A DNA stretch of 64,000 nt from Thermoanaerobaculia bacterium (GTDB lineage: Bacteria > Acidobacteriota > Thermoanaerobaculia > Multivoradales > Multivoraceae). The position numbers and the translations under genes were made by a program. Below, piece by piece: positions 52,825 through 62,129 of this stretch (within the stretch, counting starts at the first letter, position 1; the number at the start of each line of letters is the position of its first letter). The notes under the pieces were generated by a model that was given only the letters and a program-made list of their open reading frames with translations, had not been told where the DNA came from and did no database searches. Location: the NCBI GenBank assembly GCA_022823665.1, contig JAJEHN010000009.1, positions 434,001 to 498,000 on the forward strand, given 5' to 3'.

Positions 52825-53548
52825 CGGCGTGGCCGGCGTGCTCGGCGTCGAGCTCCTCGAGCGCCTGGGTCGTGTTTCTCCGCGAACGGGTAAGCACCCG
52901 CACGGCCCTCTCGATCGAGCGGATGTCCTCCGCCGACTTGCCCTTGCGCTCGAGTCCGATCCGGTTGACGCCCATGCAGGCCGGCTTGATTCCCACCGTG
53001 ATGCAGAACGGCAGCGCGTCCATCGTGATCACGGAGTAGCCGCCGATGTAGGCATGCCGGCCGACGCGGCAGAACTGGTGGACGGCCGAGAAGGCGCCGA
53101 TCGTCGCGTCGTCCTCGACCTCCACGTGACCGGCCAGGGTGCCGCCGTTCGTGAAAACCGTCCGGCTGCCGACCTGGCTGTCGTGGCCGACGTGGGTCTG
53201 CGTCATGAACAGGTTGTCGTCGCCGATGCGGGTGATGCCGCCGCCGAACGCGGTGCCCCGGTTGACCGTCGAGAACTCGCGGAACTGGTTGCGATCGCCG
53301 ATCACGAGCCGGCTCGATTCGCCCTCGTACTTGAGGTCCTGCGGGTCGAATCCGATCGCGGCATAGGGAAAGATCCGGTTGGCCCGTCCCAGAACCGTCT
53401 CGCCGAGGACCGTCGCGTGGGCGCCGATCTCCGTGTCGTCGCCGATCCGGACGCCGGCCCCGACCACCGCATAGGCGCCGACGACCACGCCATCGCCCAG
53501 GTCGGCCGAGCGATCGACGATCGCCGTTTCGTGAACTCTCGACGTCAT
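52736..53548 (-). CDS. lpxA: UDP-N-acetylglucosamine O-acyltransferase
   Basis: The protein has 270 residues and performs the first step of lipid A synthesis. The N-terminal left-handed beta-helix of hexapeptide repeats spans about 1-185 (VHETAIVDRSADLGDGVVVG, YAVVGAGVRIGDDTEIGAHA), with the catalytic histidine in FSAVHQFCRVGRHAYIGGYS. The C-terminal helical domain follows (GVNRIGLERKGKSAEDIRSI). Length and motifs match the family. It lies 25 bases after fabZ. Confidence 0.95.
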   Translation of the reverse strand: MTSRVHETAIVDRSADLGDGVVVGAYAVVGAGVRIGDDTEIGAHATVLGETVLGRANRIFPYAAIGFDPQDLKYEGESSRLVIGDRNQFREFSTVNRGTAFGGGITRIGDDNLFMTQTHVGHDSQVGSRTVFTNGGTLAGHVEVEDDATIGAFSAVHQFCRVGRHAYIGGYSVITMDALPFCITVGIKPACMGVNRIGLERKGKSAEDIRSIERAVRVLTRSRRNTTQALEELDAEHAGHADVDALVAFIRSSDRGFIRSARRGARGARS

Positions 53549-53573
53549 GGCCCGCGCCGCGGTCCGCGGTCCT

Positions 53574-54059
53574 TCAGGGCGCCACCATGGTGGACGTGCA
53601 GACGGCCTCCACCGCCAGCTCCCCTTCGACCGTGGCCCGGCCCCGGAAGCGGGAGTGGACGGTGCGCAGGCGTAGCGACTCCACCTCCATCCGCAGTTGA
53701 TCGCCGGGTACGACGGGACGGCGGAAGCGGGCCCTCTCGATGCCGGAAAAGAAGAGAACCCGGCGGTCCCGGTCCTCGATCTCGTGCAGCAGCAGCAGAC
53801 CCGCCGTCTGCGCCATCGCCTCGATCACCAGGACTCCGGGCATGATCGGATTCCCCGGGAAGTGGCCGTCGAAGAACGGCTCGTTGCGGGTCACGTTCTT
53901 GATCGCCACCACCCGCTCCCCCGGCACCAGCTCCAGCACGCGGTCGACCAGGAGGATCGGATAGCGGTGCGGCAGTACGCTCGCGATCCAGCGCGAGTCG
54001 AACGGTCCGAGCGGCGCACGAACGCCGGTGTCGCCGGTTTCCTCCCGTTCCCTGCTCAC
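53574..54059 (-). CDS. fabZ: 3-hydroxyacyl-ACP dehydratase FabZ
   Basis: The hot-dog-fold enzyme has 161 residues and dehydrates 3-hydroxyacyl-ACP in fatty acid elongation. [40 protein letters not shown] with the catalytic His and Glu, and [16 protein letters not shown] are conserved. The GTG start overlaps the lpxD stop by 4 bases. It shares the 3-hydroxyacyl-ACP pool with LpxA and LpxD. Confidence 0.97.
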   Translation of the reverse strand: MSREREETGDTGVRAPLGPFDSRWIASVLPHRYPILLVDRVLELVPGERVVAIKNVTRNEPFFDGHFPGNPIMPGVLVIEAMAQTAGLLLLHEIEDRDRRVLFFSGIERARFRRPVVPGDQLRMEVESLRLRTVHSRFRGRATVEGELAVEAVCTSTMVAP

Positions 54060-55147
54060 GTCTCGTCTCCTCCGTCCGCCGCCGGATCGTCGCGGCCACC
54101 GCGTCCTGCCGATTCGAGTTCGCCCACGCGCCGCTCGAGCGCCCTGAGCGCGCTGCGCATCGCCGGCAGGCGCGACTGTAGCGCGTTCCGCCGGCGCCAG
54201 GCGGCGATCGGCACGGCGGGTATGCCCGCGACCTGCCGGCCATCCTCAACTTCCTGGAACACCGCCGACTTGGCCGCCACCTGCACTCCGTCGCCGATCC
54301 TGAAATGGCCGGCGACGCCCGCCTGACCCGCCAGGAGCACGCGATCGCCGATGCGGCTGCTGCCGGACACGCCGGCCTGGCCGCAGAGGATGCAGCCCTG
54401 ACCGATCTGCGCGTTGTGGCCGATCTGCACCAGGTTGTCGATCTTCGTTCCGCGACCGATCGTGGTGGTGTCGAAGGTGGCCCGGTCCACCGCGGAGTTG
54501 GCGCCGATCTCCACGTCGTCCCCGATCACGACGACACCGACCTGGGGCAACTTGACCTGGGAGGCGGATTCCGCGCCCTCCGCGAACCCGAAGCCGTCCG
54601 CGCCCAGGACGACACCGGAGTGAACGACCACCCGCTCGCCGATGCGCGTGCCGTCGTAGATCACGACGTGGGGATGGAGCACAGTGCCGGCGCCCAGACT
54701 GCAGCCGCGGCCGACCACCGCGTGGGCGCCGACCACCACGCCCGGACCGAGCGTCGAGCCCCCGCCGACCACGGCGAACGCGTCGACGCTGGCGGTGGGG
54801 TCGACCCGCGCGGAAGCGTCGACACAGGCCGTTTCGTGAACGCCGGGTTCCACCTCGGGGACCGGAAAGAGAGCCGTCATCAGGTCGGCCAGGGCCCGGT
54901 AGGCGTCGTCGCAGAGCACCAGATCGCTGCGGAGATCGGCGAGAGTCTCGGGAGACAGGTCCCTGGACACCAGCACCGCACCGGCCTTCGAAGCGAGCGC
55001 CTGGTCGCGGTACCGGGGATTGGTCAGAAAGGAGAGATCACCGGGGCCCGCGGCCAACAGGGTGGCTATGCCGTCGATCGGCCGATCCGGATCGCCCTCG
55101 AGGTCAGCTCCAACCATCGCGGCAAGATCGGCGAGGCGGTGGGTCAC
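54056..55147 (-). CDS. lpxD: UDP-3-O-(3-hydroxyacyl)glucosamine N-acyltransferase
   Basis: The protein has 363 residues. The N-terminal uridine-binding domain (about 1-100, with [20 protein letters not shown]) precedes a left-handed beta-helix (about 105-320) of hexapeptide repeats. The catalytic histidine lies in [20 protein letters not shown], and [20 protein letters not shown] is typical. The C-terminal helix ([20 protein letters not shown]) is followed by a charged tail. It begins the operon to apt. Confidence 0.96.
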   Translation of the reverse strand: MTHRLADLAAMVGADLEGDPDRPIDGIATLLAAGPGDLSFLTNPRYRDQALASKAGAVLVSRDLSPETLADLRSDLVLCDDAYRALADLMTALFPVPEVEPGVHETACVDASARVDPTASVDAFAVVGGGSTLGPGVVVGAHAVVGRGCSLGAGTVLHPHVVIYDGTRIGERVVVHSGVVLGADGFGFAEGAESASQVKLPQVGVVVIGDDVEIGANSAVDRATFDTTTIGRGTKIDNLVQIGHNAQIGQGCILCGQAGVSGSSRIGDRVLLAGQAGVAGHFRIGDGVQVAAKSAVFQEVEDGRQVAGIPAVPIAAWRRRNALQSRLPAMRSALRALERRVGELESAGRGGRDDPAADGGDET

Positions 55148-55209
55148 GAAGCGAGCCTACCGGAAGCGCGGCACGGCCAGCGGCGAAGCGGATACGATGC
55201 GCCACGACT

Positions 55210-55246
55210 CCTAGCCAACGTTTCCTTTCCTAGCCAACGTTTCCTT
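55210..55246. repeat. Tandem 18-bp repeat in the PQQ-gene leader
   Basis: CCTAGCCAACGTTTCCTT occurs at 55210-55227 and 55229-55246, a period of 19 bases, between the lpxD start and the rightward PQQ gene. It could be an operator pair or a simple tandem duplication. Confidence 0.7.
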
Positions 55247-55270
55247 CCTGCGACCGGGAGGTCCGATTCG

Positions 55271-56641
55271 ATGAAGAGCGCGACATCGCCCCAACACCGA
55301 AGTCACACCGTCATCCTCGCGGCGCTCGCCTGCGCCGCGCTCTGCGCCGGCGCGGCTGCCCCGACCGACAACTGGCCCCAGTTCCGCGGCCCGGGCATGA
55401 ACCCTGCCGTCTCCGACAATCCCGCCCTTCCAGACCGCTGGAGCCAGACGGAGAACGTCGAGTGGGTCGTCGAGATCCCGGGGCTCGGCTGGTCCAGTCC
55501 GATCGTCTGGGGCAACCGGGTGTTCCTGACGACCGCCGTTTCAGAAGGCGAGTTCGAGCGCCCCCAGGCCGGTCTCTACGCCGCCCGCGGCCGCAGCGAA
55601 CCGCCGCAGGCGCGGCACGACTGGCGCGTGTACTGCCTGGACATATCGACCGGCGAGGTGCTCTGGGAGCGCTCGGTCAAGGCCGGCATACCCGAGTTCC
55701 CGCGCCACCAGAAGCAGACGTACGCCTCGGAGACGCCGACCACCGACGGCGAACGCGTCTACGCGCGCTTCGGCGATCTCGGCGTGTACGCCTTCACGAT
55801 GGAGGGCGAAGCCGTGTGGAGCTTCGACACGCCCTACCGTCCGACCATGTGGGACTACGGCTCCGCCTCCTCGCCCGTGCTGCACGACGACCTGCTGATC
55901 ATCCTCTACGACAACGAGGAAGAGTCCTGGATCGCCGCTCTCGACAAACGCACCGGCGAAGAGCGCTGGCGCACGGGCCGGGAAGAGGTGTCGAGCTGGG
56001 CGACGCCGTTCGTCTGGGCGAACGAAGCCCGCACCGAGATCGTCACGACCGGCAAGAACCGCATCCGCTCGTACGGCCTGGACGGCGACCTGCTGTGGGA
56101 GATGGACGGCCGCATGTCCTGGGCGGCCATCGCCACCCCGTTCGCGGCGCACGAGATGGTCTACGTCAACTCCGGCTACTTCCAGGATCAGCGCCGGCCG
56201 GTCTTCGCCATCCGTCCGGGAGCGCTGGGCGACATCACCCTGGAAGGGGACGCGACGGAGAGCGAGTTCGTCGCCTGGCACCAGCCCAAGGCCGGCAACT
56301 ACAACACGTCGCCTCTGGTCTACAAGGGCGTCTACTACAGCCTGCTGGACCGCGGCTTCTTCGAAGCGTACGACGCGCTGACCGGTGAGCCGGTGTACGG
56401 CCGGAAGCGCGTGGCGCCCCGGGGCGGCGCCAGCTTCACCTCATCGCCGTGGGCCTACAACGACCGCGTGTTCGCGCTCAGCGAGCAGGGCGACACGTAC
56501 GTGATCCGCGCCGGCTCGGAGTACGAGGTACTCCACATGAACAGCCTCGACGAGATGGCGATGGCGTCGCCGGCGGTCGCCGGCGACCGGCTGCTGATCC
56601 GCACCCGGTCGAAGCTCTACAGCATCCGCAGCACGGACTAG
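55271..56641 (+). CDS. PQQ-like beta-propeller repeat protein, exported (second copy)
   Basis: The protein has 456 residues from the ATG at 55271, with GGGAGG nine bases before. A signal peptide (VILAALACAALCAGAAA) leads into DNWPQFRGPGMNP, the hallmark start of this family. Blades with (A/V)-x-D-x-x-T-G-E-x-x-W are visible (CLDISTGEVLWERS, ALDKRTGEERWRTG). It is a distant paralogue of the protein at 18703-20049. The gene stands alone on the plus strand between ompH and lpxD, which are adjacent in many Gram-negative bacteria. No enzymatic residues are recognised. Confidence 0.87.
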   Translation: MKSATSPQHRSHTVILAALACAALCAGAAAPTDNWPQFRGPGMNPAVSDNPALPDRWSQTENVEWVVEIPGLGWSSPIVWGNRVFLTTAVSEGEFERPQAGLYAARGRSEPPQARHDWRVYCLDISTGEVLWERSVKAGIPEFPRHQKQTYASETPTTDGERVYARFGDLGVYAFTMEGEAVWSFDTPYRPTMWDYGSASSPVLHDDLLIILYDNEEESWIAALDKRTGEERWRTGREEVSSWATPFVWANEARTEIVTTGKNRIRSYGLDGDLLWEMDGRMSWAAIATPFAAHEMVYVNSGYFQDQRRPVFAIRPGALGDITLEGDATESEFVAWHQPKAGNYNTSPLVYKGVYYSLLDRGFFEAYDALTGEPVYGRKRVAPRGGASFTSSPWAYNDRVFALSEQGDTYVIRAGSEYEVLHMNSLDEMAMASPAVAGDRLLIRTRSKLYSIRSTD

Positions 56642-56646
56642 CCCGG

Positions 56647-57198
56647 CTACTCCGCGGGAGTCGCCGGGTACGCGGCGTTGTAGCGCTCGATGATCAGGTT
56701 GGTGATGTCCGCGGCGTCGGCCGCGAACAGCAGCCCCCCCTGGAACTTGTTGAAGATCGCGGTGTAGCCGAACTCCCGTCCGACCTGGGAGATGATCGGC
56801 AGCACCGCCTGCTCGATCTCGCCGAACCTCTCGCCCTGCACCTTCTGCATCTCACGGTTCGCGTCGTCCTGGGCGCGGCGCAGGTCGATCGTCATGTCCT
56901 CGAGCTGCTTCTCGAGTTCTGCCAGGCGGTCCTCGGCCAGCGTCAGCCGGCCGTCGTTGTACTGCTTCTGGAGCGCCGCCAACTGCTCCTGCCTGCTGGT
57001 GAGCTCCGCCTGCTTCTCGTCCCGGAGTTGCGTGAGTTCCTGAACCGCGATCTGGCCGCGCGCCGATTCCTGCAGGAGGCGCTCGACCTCGACCACGGCG
57101 ATCTTGCTCTGGGCCGCAGCCGGCCCTGCGATGAGGCCGCCGGCGATGACCGCGGCGGCCGCCGCGGCCGTGCGGAATCCAAGGGGTTTGAGGTTCAT
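56647..57198 (-). CDS. OmpH/Skp-family periplasmic chaperone
   Basis: The protein has 183 residues. A signal peptide (AAAAAAVIAGGLIAGPAAA) is followed by KIAVVEVERLLQES, a long coiled-coil region (about 45-130, rich in Q, E, K and R), and the C-terminal strand region GYTAIFNKFQGGLLFAADAA. This is the Skp fold, which carries unfolded outer-membrane proteins to BamA. It lies 22 bases after bamA in the expected order. Confidence 0.93.
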   Translation of the reverse strand: MNLKPLGFRTAAAAAAVIAGGLIAGPAAAQSKIAVVEVERLLQESARGQIAVQELTQLRDEKQAELTSRQEQLAALQKQYNDGRLTLAEDRLAELEKQLEDMTIDLRRAQDDANREMQKVQGERFGEIEQAVLPIISQVGREFGYTAIFNKFQGGLLFAADAADITNLIIERYNAAYPATPAE

Positions 57199-57220
57199 CT
57201 TCGTAGTTCTCCGTGAGGCG

Positions 57221-59680
57221 TCAGAAGCTGGTGCCGATGCTGAAGTCGAAGCTGTCGAACCGCTCCCGGTCGAAGCCTCCGAGGTCGTCCAGCGGATTCA
57301 GGTTCGTAGCGTAGATGAAGCGGAGCGGAGCTCCAAGGATGGGCACGTTGACGCGAAGCTCGATTCCGGCGGACATGCGCATGTGGTTGAAATCGACGTC
57401 CTGGTCGTCGCCGTAGACGTTCCCGGCGTCGAAGAAGGTCACGACCCGGAACGGACCGTTGACCAGGGTGTGGTGCTCGAGGTTGACGACGACGCTCTTG
57501 TTGCCGCCCTGGGGAAAACCGTTCTGGTCGAGGAGGGTGCGACCGGTCTCCGGATCGCGGACCCAGATGGAACGGAACGCGAAGCCGCGGAGGCTGTTCT
57601 CGCCGCCCAGCAGGTAACGGTCCAGGAAGAACAACTGGCGCACGTTGCCGGTGTCGTCCTGGCCGAACGGCTGGATGTAGCCGAGCTGAATGTTCGCCCG
57701 CCCCACCGTTCGCAGCCCGCGCCTCGTCAGCGGCACCGTGATGGCCGCGTTGAGCGACGGGCGGATGAAGAAGGACTCGCCGCCCAGGGGGCCGCCGGCG
57801 TACTCGAGGGACGCGATCAGGCGCCTGCCCTGAGTGGGCTCCAGACGGCTGTTGTGGCTGTCGTACTGGTACGTGGCCGTGACCGAGCGGCGGTTGAACT
57901 GGAACGCCTGCTCGAACGTGTCGCTCGTCGGGTCGTCCTGTACCTCCGGGTTGTCGAAGAAGTAGAACGTCTGCGACTGGTAGCTCTCGATGTCCATGTT
58001 GCTGTAGGACATCTGGACCATCTCCCAGCGGCGGAAGTTCCGGCCGAACGTGATGACTCCGCCCGCCTCCTTGCTCCGGTACCGCTGGTCGACGAGGAGG
58101 TCGAAGTCCGTATCCCGGTTGAAGAGCTGGACACCGAAGTTCTGTGGCCGGTCCTTGACCCAGGGCATGTAGTAGGAGACGTCGAAGATGTCGCGGTAGC
58201 GGCCGGTCTGGATCGACACGCCGACGGTTTCGCCGCGGCCCAGGAAGTTGCGGGTGCGCAACGCCGACTGGACGAAGAAGCCGTCGAGTTCGCTGTAGCC
58301 GCCGCCGAACTGGACTTCCGTCTGACCCGTTTCGCTGCCCTTGACCGTGATGTCGACCTGCTGGTCGTCCATGTCGTAGTCGACGTCGACCTGTTCGTTC
58401 TCGTCCACCACGTAGTACTCGAGCTGACTCAGGCGCAACAGGCTGGTGCGCAGCATGCCCGTGTTGAAGACATCGCCCTCCTTCAGCAGCATCTGCCGGC
58501 GCAGCACCCGGTCGCGCGTACGGTCGTTGCCCGTGAACTCCAGCCGTCCGATCCGGAACTGGTCGTTCTCCTCGACCGTCACGAGAATGTCGGCCACCAG
58601 ATCGTCCCGCTCGACGATCTCCATCTTCACGTCCGCGAAGATGTAGCCGCTGTTCCGGTAGAGCTCCTGGACCTGCTCCACGCCCTCGTCGATCACGTCC
58701 GAACGCAGCCAGCCGCCCTTCGGATCCTTGAACATCCGCACCAGCAGTTCCTCGGGCAAGATCTCGGCGCCCTCCACGTCGACCTCGCCCAGCTTCCAGC
58801 GCGGCCCTTCCTCGAGCGGAATCACGAGAGCAAGCTGGCGCTTCCGGTCCTCGATGCGCTCGGCATTCGGCTTGCGCTCGATGACGTCGAGTTCCGGCTC
58901 GCCGACCTCGACATCCTTGTAGCCGAAGCGGCGGTAGAGGTCCTTGACCTTGTCGAGGTCCTCCTGAACCGTCGCCGAGTTGAACACGTCGCGCTTGCGG
59001 ATTCTGGTCAGGAGGTTCGACTTCTTCGTCTTCTCCATCTGGCGCCGGAGGCGGCCGGCCGAAAACACTTCGTTGCCCTCGAAGTCGACCTGGCCGATCT
59101 TGACTCTCCCGCCCTCGTCCACGGTGATCAGCACCCGCTTCTCGCCCAGACCCGCGTCCTGGATCTCGATGTGGATACCCGCGAACCGGAAGCCTCGCTC
59201 CTCATAGAGCTTCTTGATGGCCCCTTCGAGACGGGCCAGCTCGCCCAGGTCCAGCGGCAGACCCTCGAACACCGAGATCCGCTCCCGGTCCGTCATGTCG
59301 CCGATGTCGCTCCGTTTCACCTTCTTCAGACCGTCGTACTCGAGCGAGACCAGGAGCGGCCTCTCCGTGACCGTCACCCGGACCAGCACGCCTTCGTCCT
59401 GCGCCTCGGCCGCGATCGAGATGTCATCGATCAGCTTGCGCTCCCAGAGGTCCTTGATCCGCTCGTTCACGCGTCCGGGATCCCAGGGCTTTCCTGCCTC
59501 GATATCCAGGTAGTAGTTCAGGCTGTCTTCGCTCAGCGTCTCGACGCCGGCGTACTCGACCGACACGATCGGCCGGCCGACCAGCAACTGGCCGGCAGCC
59601 GGTACGGCGAGCAGGAACACGGCGACGAGCGCGCCCGGCCGCGCCAGCCGTCGAAGGTACTTTCGATCAGGATTCCGCAA
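57221..59680 (-). CDS. bamA: Outer-membrane protein assembly factor BamA
   Basis: The protein has 819 residues from the TTG at 59680, which overlaps the clpC end by 14 bases and has GAGGAGG nine bases upstream; a longer frame to 59782 would lie within clpC. A signal peptide follows (LVAVFLLAVPAAGQ). Five POTRA domains fill about 28-420 (GRPIVSVEYAGVETLSEDSL; VDFEGNEVFSAGRLRRQMEK; LEFTGNDRTRDRVLRRQMLL). The beta-barrel of the Omp85 family ends with FDSFDFSIGTSF and the terminal phenylalanine; VRDPETG with LRGFAFRSIW is the lid-loop L6 region. BamA inserts outer-membrane proteins such as the TonB receptor. Confidence 0.96.
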   Translation of the reverse strand: MRNPDRKYLRRLARPGALVAVFLLAVPAAGQLLVGRPIVSVEYAGVETLSEDSLNYYLDIEAGKPWDPGRVNERIKDLWERKLIDDISIAAEAQDEGVLVRVTVTERPLLVSLEYDGLKKVKRSDIGDMTDRERISVFEGLPLDLGELARLEGAIKKLYEERGFRFAGIHIEIQDAGLGEKRVLITVDEGGRVKIGQVDFEGNEVFSAGRLRRQMEKTKKSNLLTRIRKRDVFNSATVQEDLDKVKDLYRRFGYKDVEVGEPELDVIERKPNAERIEDRKRQLALVIPLEEGPRWKLGEVDVEGAEILPEELLVRMFKDPKGGWLRSDVIDEGVEQVQELYRNSGYIFADVKMEIVERDDLVADILVTVEENDQFRIGRLEFTGNDRTRDRVLRRQMLLKEGDVFNTGMLRTSLLRLSQLEYYVVDENEQVDVDYDMDDQQVDITVKGSETGQTEVQFGGGYSELDGFFVQSALRTRNFLGRGETVGVSIQTGRYRDIFDVSYYMPWVKDRPQNFGVQLFNRDTDFDLLVDQRYRSKEAGGVITFGRNFRRWEMVQMSYSNMDIESYQSQTFYFFDNPEVQDDPTSDTFEQAFQFNRRSVTATYQYDSHNSRLEPTQGRRLIASLEYAGGPLGGESFFIRPSLNAAITVPLTRRGLRTVGRANIQLGYIQPFGQDDTGNVRQLFFLDRYLLGGENSLRGFAFRSIWVRDPETGRTLLDQNGFPQGGNKSVVVNLEHHTLVNGPFRVVTFFDAGNVYGDDQDVDFNHMRMSAGIELRVNVPILGAPLRFIYATNLNPLDDLGGFDRERFDSFDFSIGTSF

Positions 59681-62120
59681 GAGCAGGTTCCTCCTCAACG
59701 GTCCGGGCGGCGCCGCCTTGAACGACCTCCAGGACCAGTTCCTCCTGGGCCAGATCCACGCGAATGCGCTCCACTGAATCACCGGTGCGCTGGATCAGCA
59801 GGTCGGACACCGCATCCTGGACGTAGCGCTGGATCGTGCGACGCAATGGACGGGCGCCGGTCGACGGATCGATGCCCGCCTGCTCCAGCAACCATTCCCG
59901 CGCCTCACCGGTGACCTCCACGGCGAGCCCCCGGTCGGCAAGGGTCTCGTTCACGTCGGAGAGCAGAAGGCAGGTGATGGCTCGCAACTCCTCGCGGCCC
60001 AGCGGATTGAACACGATCGTCTCGTCGATGCGGTTGATGAACTCGGGGCTGAAGCTGCGGCGGAGCTCCGCTTCGATCTCTTCCCTGATGCGGCCGAAGT
60101 CCTCCTCCGAAGAGGCGCCGCCGAAGCCCATGCGCCCACCCTTGAGCACCAGCTTACTGCCCAGATTGGATGTCAGCAGCACCAGGGCATGACGGAAGTC
60201 GACGTGGTTGCCGTAAGCGTCGGTCAGGCTGCCCTCCTCCAGGATCTGAAGCAGCAGGTTCGTGATGTCGGGATGGGCCTTCTCGATCTCGTCGAACAGG
60301 ATCAGCGAGTACGGCTGGCGCCGAACCCGCTCCGTCAACTGGCCGCCCTCCTCGTAGCCGACGTAGCCCGGCGGCGAGCCGATCAGCTTGGATGCGGAGT
60401 ACTTCTCCATGTACTCGCTCATGTCGAACCGCATGAGAGCCGTCTGACTGCCGAACAGGAACTCGGCCAGGCGCCGGGCGACCTCCGTCTTGCCGACGCC
60501 GCTCGGCCCCAGGAAGACGAACGAGCCGACCGGCCGACGGGGATCGGATACGCCGAGCCGCGACCGGCGGATGGCGCGGCTGATCGACCGGATCGCCCGA
60601 TCCTGCCCCACGATCCGGCGCCGCAGAACATCCTCCATCCTCATCAGCCGCTTCGCCTCGTCGCCACGCACTGCCGCCACCGGTACCCCTGTCCAGGAGG
60701 CAATCACCTCCTCCACGTCCTGAGCGGTCACGACCTGATCCCCAACGTCCTGCTCATGCAACTGCTCGATGCTCTCGAGATCTTCCCGGAGCTCGATCTC
60801 GCGCTCGCGGAAGCGGACGGCGCGGTCGAAGTCCTTGTCCGAGATCGCCGCCTTCATTTCGGCCACGACTTCCCGGATCTCCTGCTCGATCCGCCGGGCC
60901 TGCCGCGTATCCCGTACCCGGCGAAGCTTGACCCGGGCGCCGGCTTCGTCGATCACGTCGATCGACTTGTCGGGCTGGTGACGGTCGGTGATGTAGCGGT
61001 TGGACCCGGCGATCGCGGCCCGCAGCGCGGCGTCGTCGTAGGCGACCTTGTGGAAGCCCTGGTAGCGCTCCTTCAGGCCGACCAGGATGTCGTAGGTCTC
61101 GTCCGCGGAAGGCGGCTTGATCTGCACCGCCTGGAATCGCCGCAGCAGAGAGCGGTCCTTCTCGATGTGCCGGCGGTACTCCCGCTGGGTCGTGGCGCCG
61201 ATGCAGGCGATGTCGCCCCGCGACAGGGCCGGCTTCAGGATGTTCGCGGCATCGAGCGAACCCTCGGCGGAACCGGCCCCGACCAGAGCGTGGATCTCGT
61301 CGATGAAGACGAGCACGTCTTCGCCTTCCTCAAGCTCCTTGAGAATGCCCTTCAGGCGCTCCTCGAACTGTCCCCTGTACTTCGTGCCGGCGACGATCAG
61401 GGACAGGTCGAGCGCGATGATGCGCTTGCGCGCGAGGAACTTCGGCACCCGGCCGTGGGACACCCGTTGCGCCAGTCCTTCGACGATCGCCGTCTTGCCC
61501 ACCCCCGGCTCCCCGAGCAGGATGGGGTTGTTCTTCGTCCGTCGCGCGAGGATCTGGACGATGCGGCCGACTTCCTGCTGGCGGCCGATCAGGGGGTCGA
61601 ACTGGTCCTGCTGCGCGAGCGCGGTCAGGTCGCGGCCGAACTCCGCCAGAAAGGGCAACTCCTGCTTGCCGCGCCGGCTGTCGCGCTCGCGGGCGATGTC
61701 CGCGACGTGTTCGCGCACCCTGGCGATCTCGAGACCGTGCCTCCTGAGGACGCGCTGGGCCAGGCAGCTGTCGACCCGCAGCACGCCGATCAACAGATGC
61801 TCGGAGCCGACCGCGGCGTGGACCATGCTCTCCGCCTCGTGCGAGGCGAAGGCGAGGATCTTCTTCGACTCCTCCGACAGCGGCAGTTCGGCGGTCGACG
61901 AGATGCGCTCCACGAACACCCGCTCGCCCTCGATCTCGCGGCGAAGATCCTCCGGCTTGACCTGAAGGCGCTGGAGGAGTTCGATGATCGACTCCTCCCC
62001 CTCGCGCAGGATGCCGAGCAGGATGTGCTCGGACTCGATGACCCGGCTGCCCAGCTTGCTCGCCTCGTAGCGAGCGAAGAAGAGGGCGCGCCGCGACTTC
62101 TCGTTGTACTTCTCGAACAC
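59667..62120 (-). CDS. clpC: ClpC-type AAA+ unfoldase
   Basis: The protein has 817 residues. The Clp N-domain repeats cover about 1-140 (ESEHILLGILREGEE; GSEHLLIGVLRVDS). AAA domain 1 has Walker A GEPGVGKT at 203-210 and VLVFIDEIHALVGAG. A UVR motif (about 407-446: VAEMKAAISDKDFDRAVRFR) in the middle domain marks ClpC rather than ClpA or ClpB. AAA domain 2 has GPSGVGKTEVARRL and LILFDEIEKAHPDI. It feeds substrates to ClpP, whose gene is not here. The GTG start is 9 bases after lolD. Confidence 0.95.
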   Translation of the reverse strand: MFEKYNEKSRRALFFARYEASKLGSRVIESEHILLGILREGEESIIELLQRLQVKPEDLRREIEGERVFVERISSTAELPLSEESKKILAFASHEAESMVHAAVGSEHLLIGVLRVDSCLAQRVLRRHGLEIARVREHVADIARERDSRRGKQELPFLAEFGRDLTALAQQDQFDPLIGRQQEVGRIVQILARRTKNNPILLGEPGVGKTAIVEGLAQRVSHGRVPKFLARKRIIALDLSLIVAGTKYRGQFEERLKGILKELEEGEDVLVFIDEIHALVGAGSAEGSLDAANILKPALSRGDIACIGATTQREYRRHIEKDRSLLRRFQAVQIKPPSADETYDILVGLKERYQGFHKVAYDDAALRAAIAGSNRYITDRHQPDKSIDVIDEAGARVKLRRVRDTRQARRIEQEIREVVAEMKAAISDKDFDRAVRFREREIELREDLESIEQLHEQDVGDQVVTAQDVEEVIASWTGVPVAAVRGDEAKRLMRMEDVLRRRIVGQDRAIRSISRAIRRSRLGVSDPRRPVGSFVFLGPSGVGKTEVARRLAEFLFGSQTALMRFDMSEYMEKYSASKLIGSPPGYVGYEEGGQLTERVRRQPYSLILFDEIEKAHPDITNLLLQILEEGSLTDAYGNHVDFRHALVLLTSNLGSKLVLKGGRMGFGGASSEEDFGRIREEIEAELRRSFSPEFINRIDETIVFNPLGREELRAITCLLLSDVNETLADRGLAVEVTGEAREWLLEQAGIDPSTGARPLRRTIQRYVQDAVSDLLIQRTGDSVERIRVDLAQEELVLEVVQGGAARTVEEEPALAES
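59690..59696 (-). promoter_or_regulatory. Shine-Dalgarno site of bamA inside the clpC coding region
   Basis: GAGGAGG on the minus strand lies nine bases before the TTG start of bamA and within the last codons of clpC. It supports the short start and suggests coupled translation. Confidence 0.6.
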
Positions 62121-62129
62121 CGGGCAAGT

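Noticed and set aside
57104..59914. A 936-codon open frame on the plus strand opposite bamA
   Set aside because: The translation is a low-complexity complement of the BamA codons. BamA has a full domain set, and the opposite frame has none.
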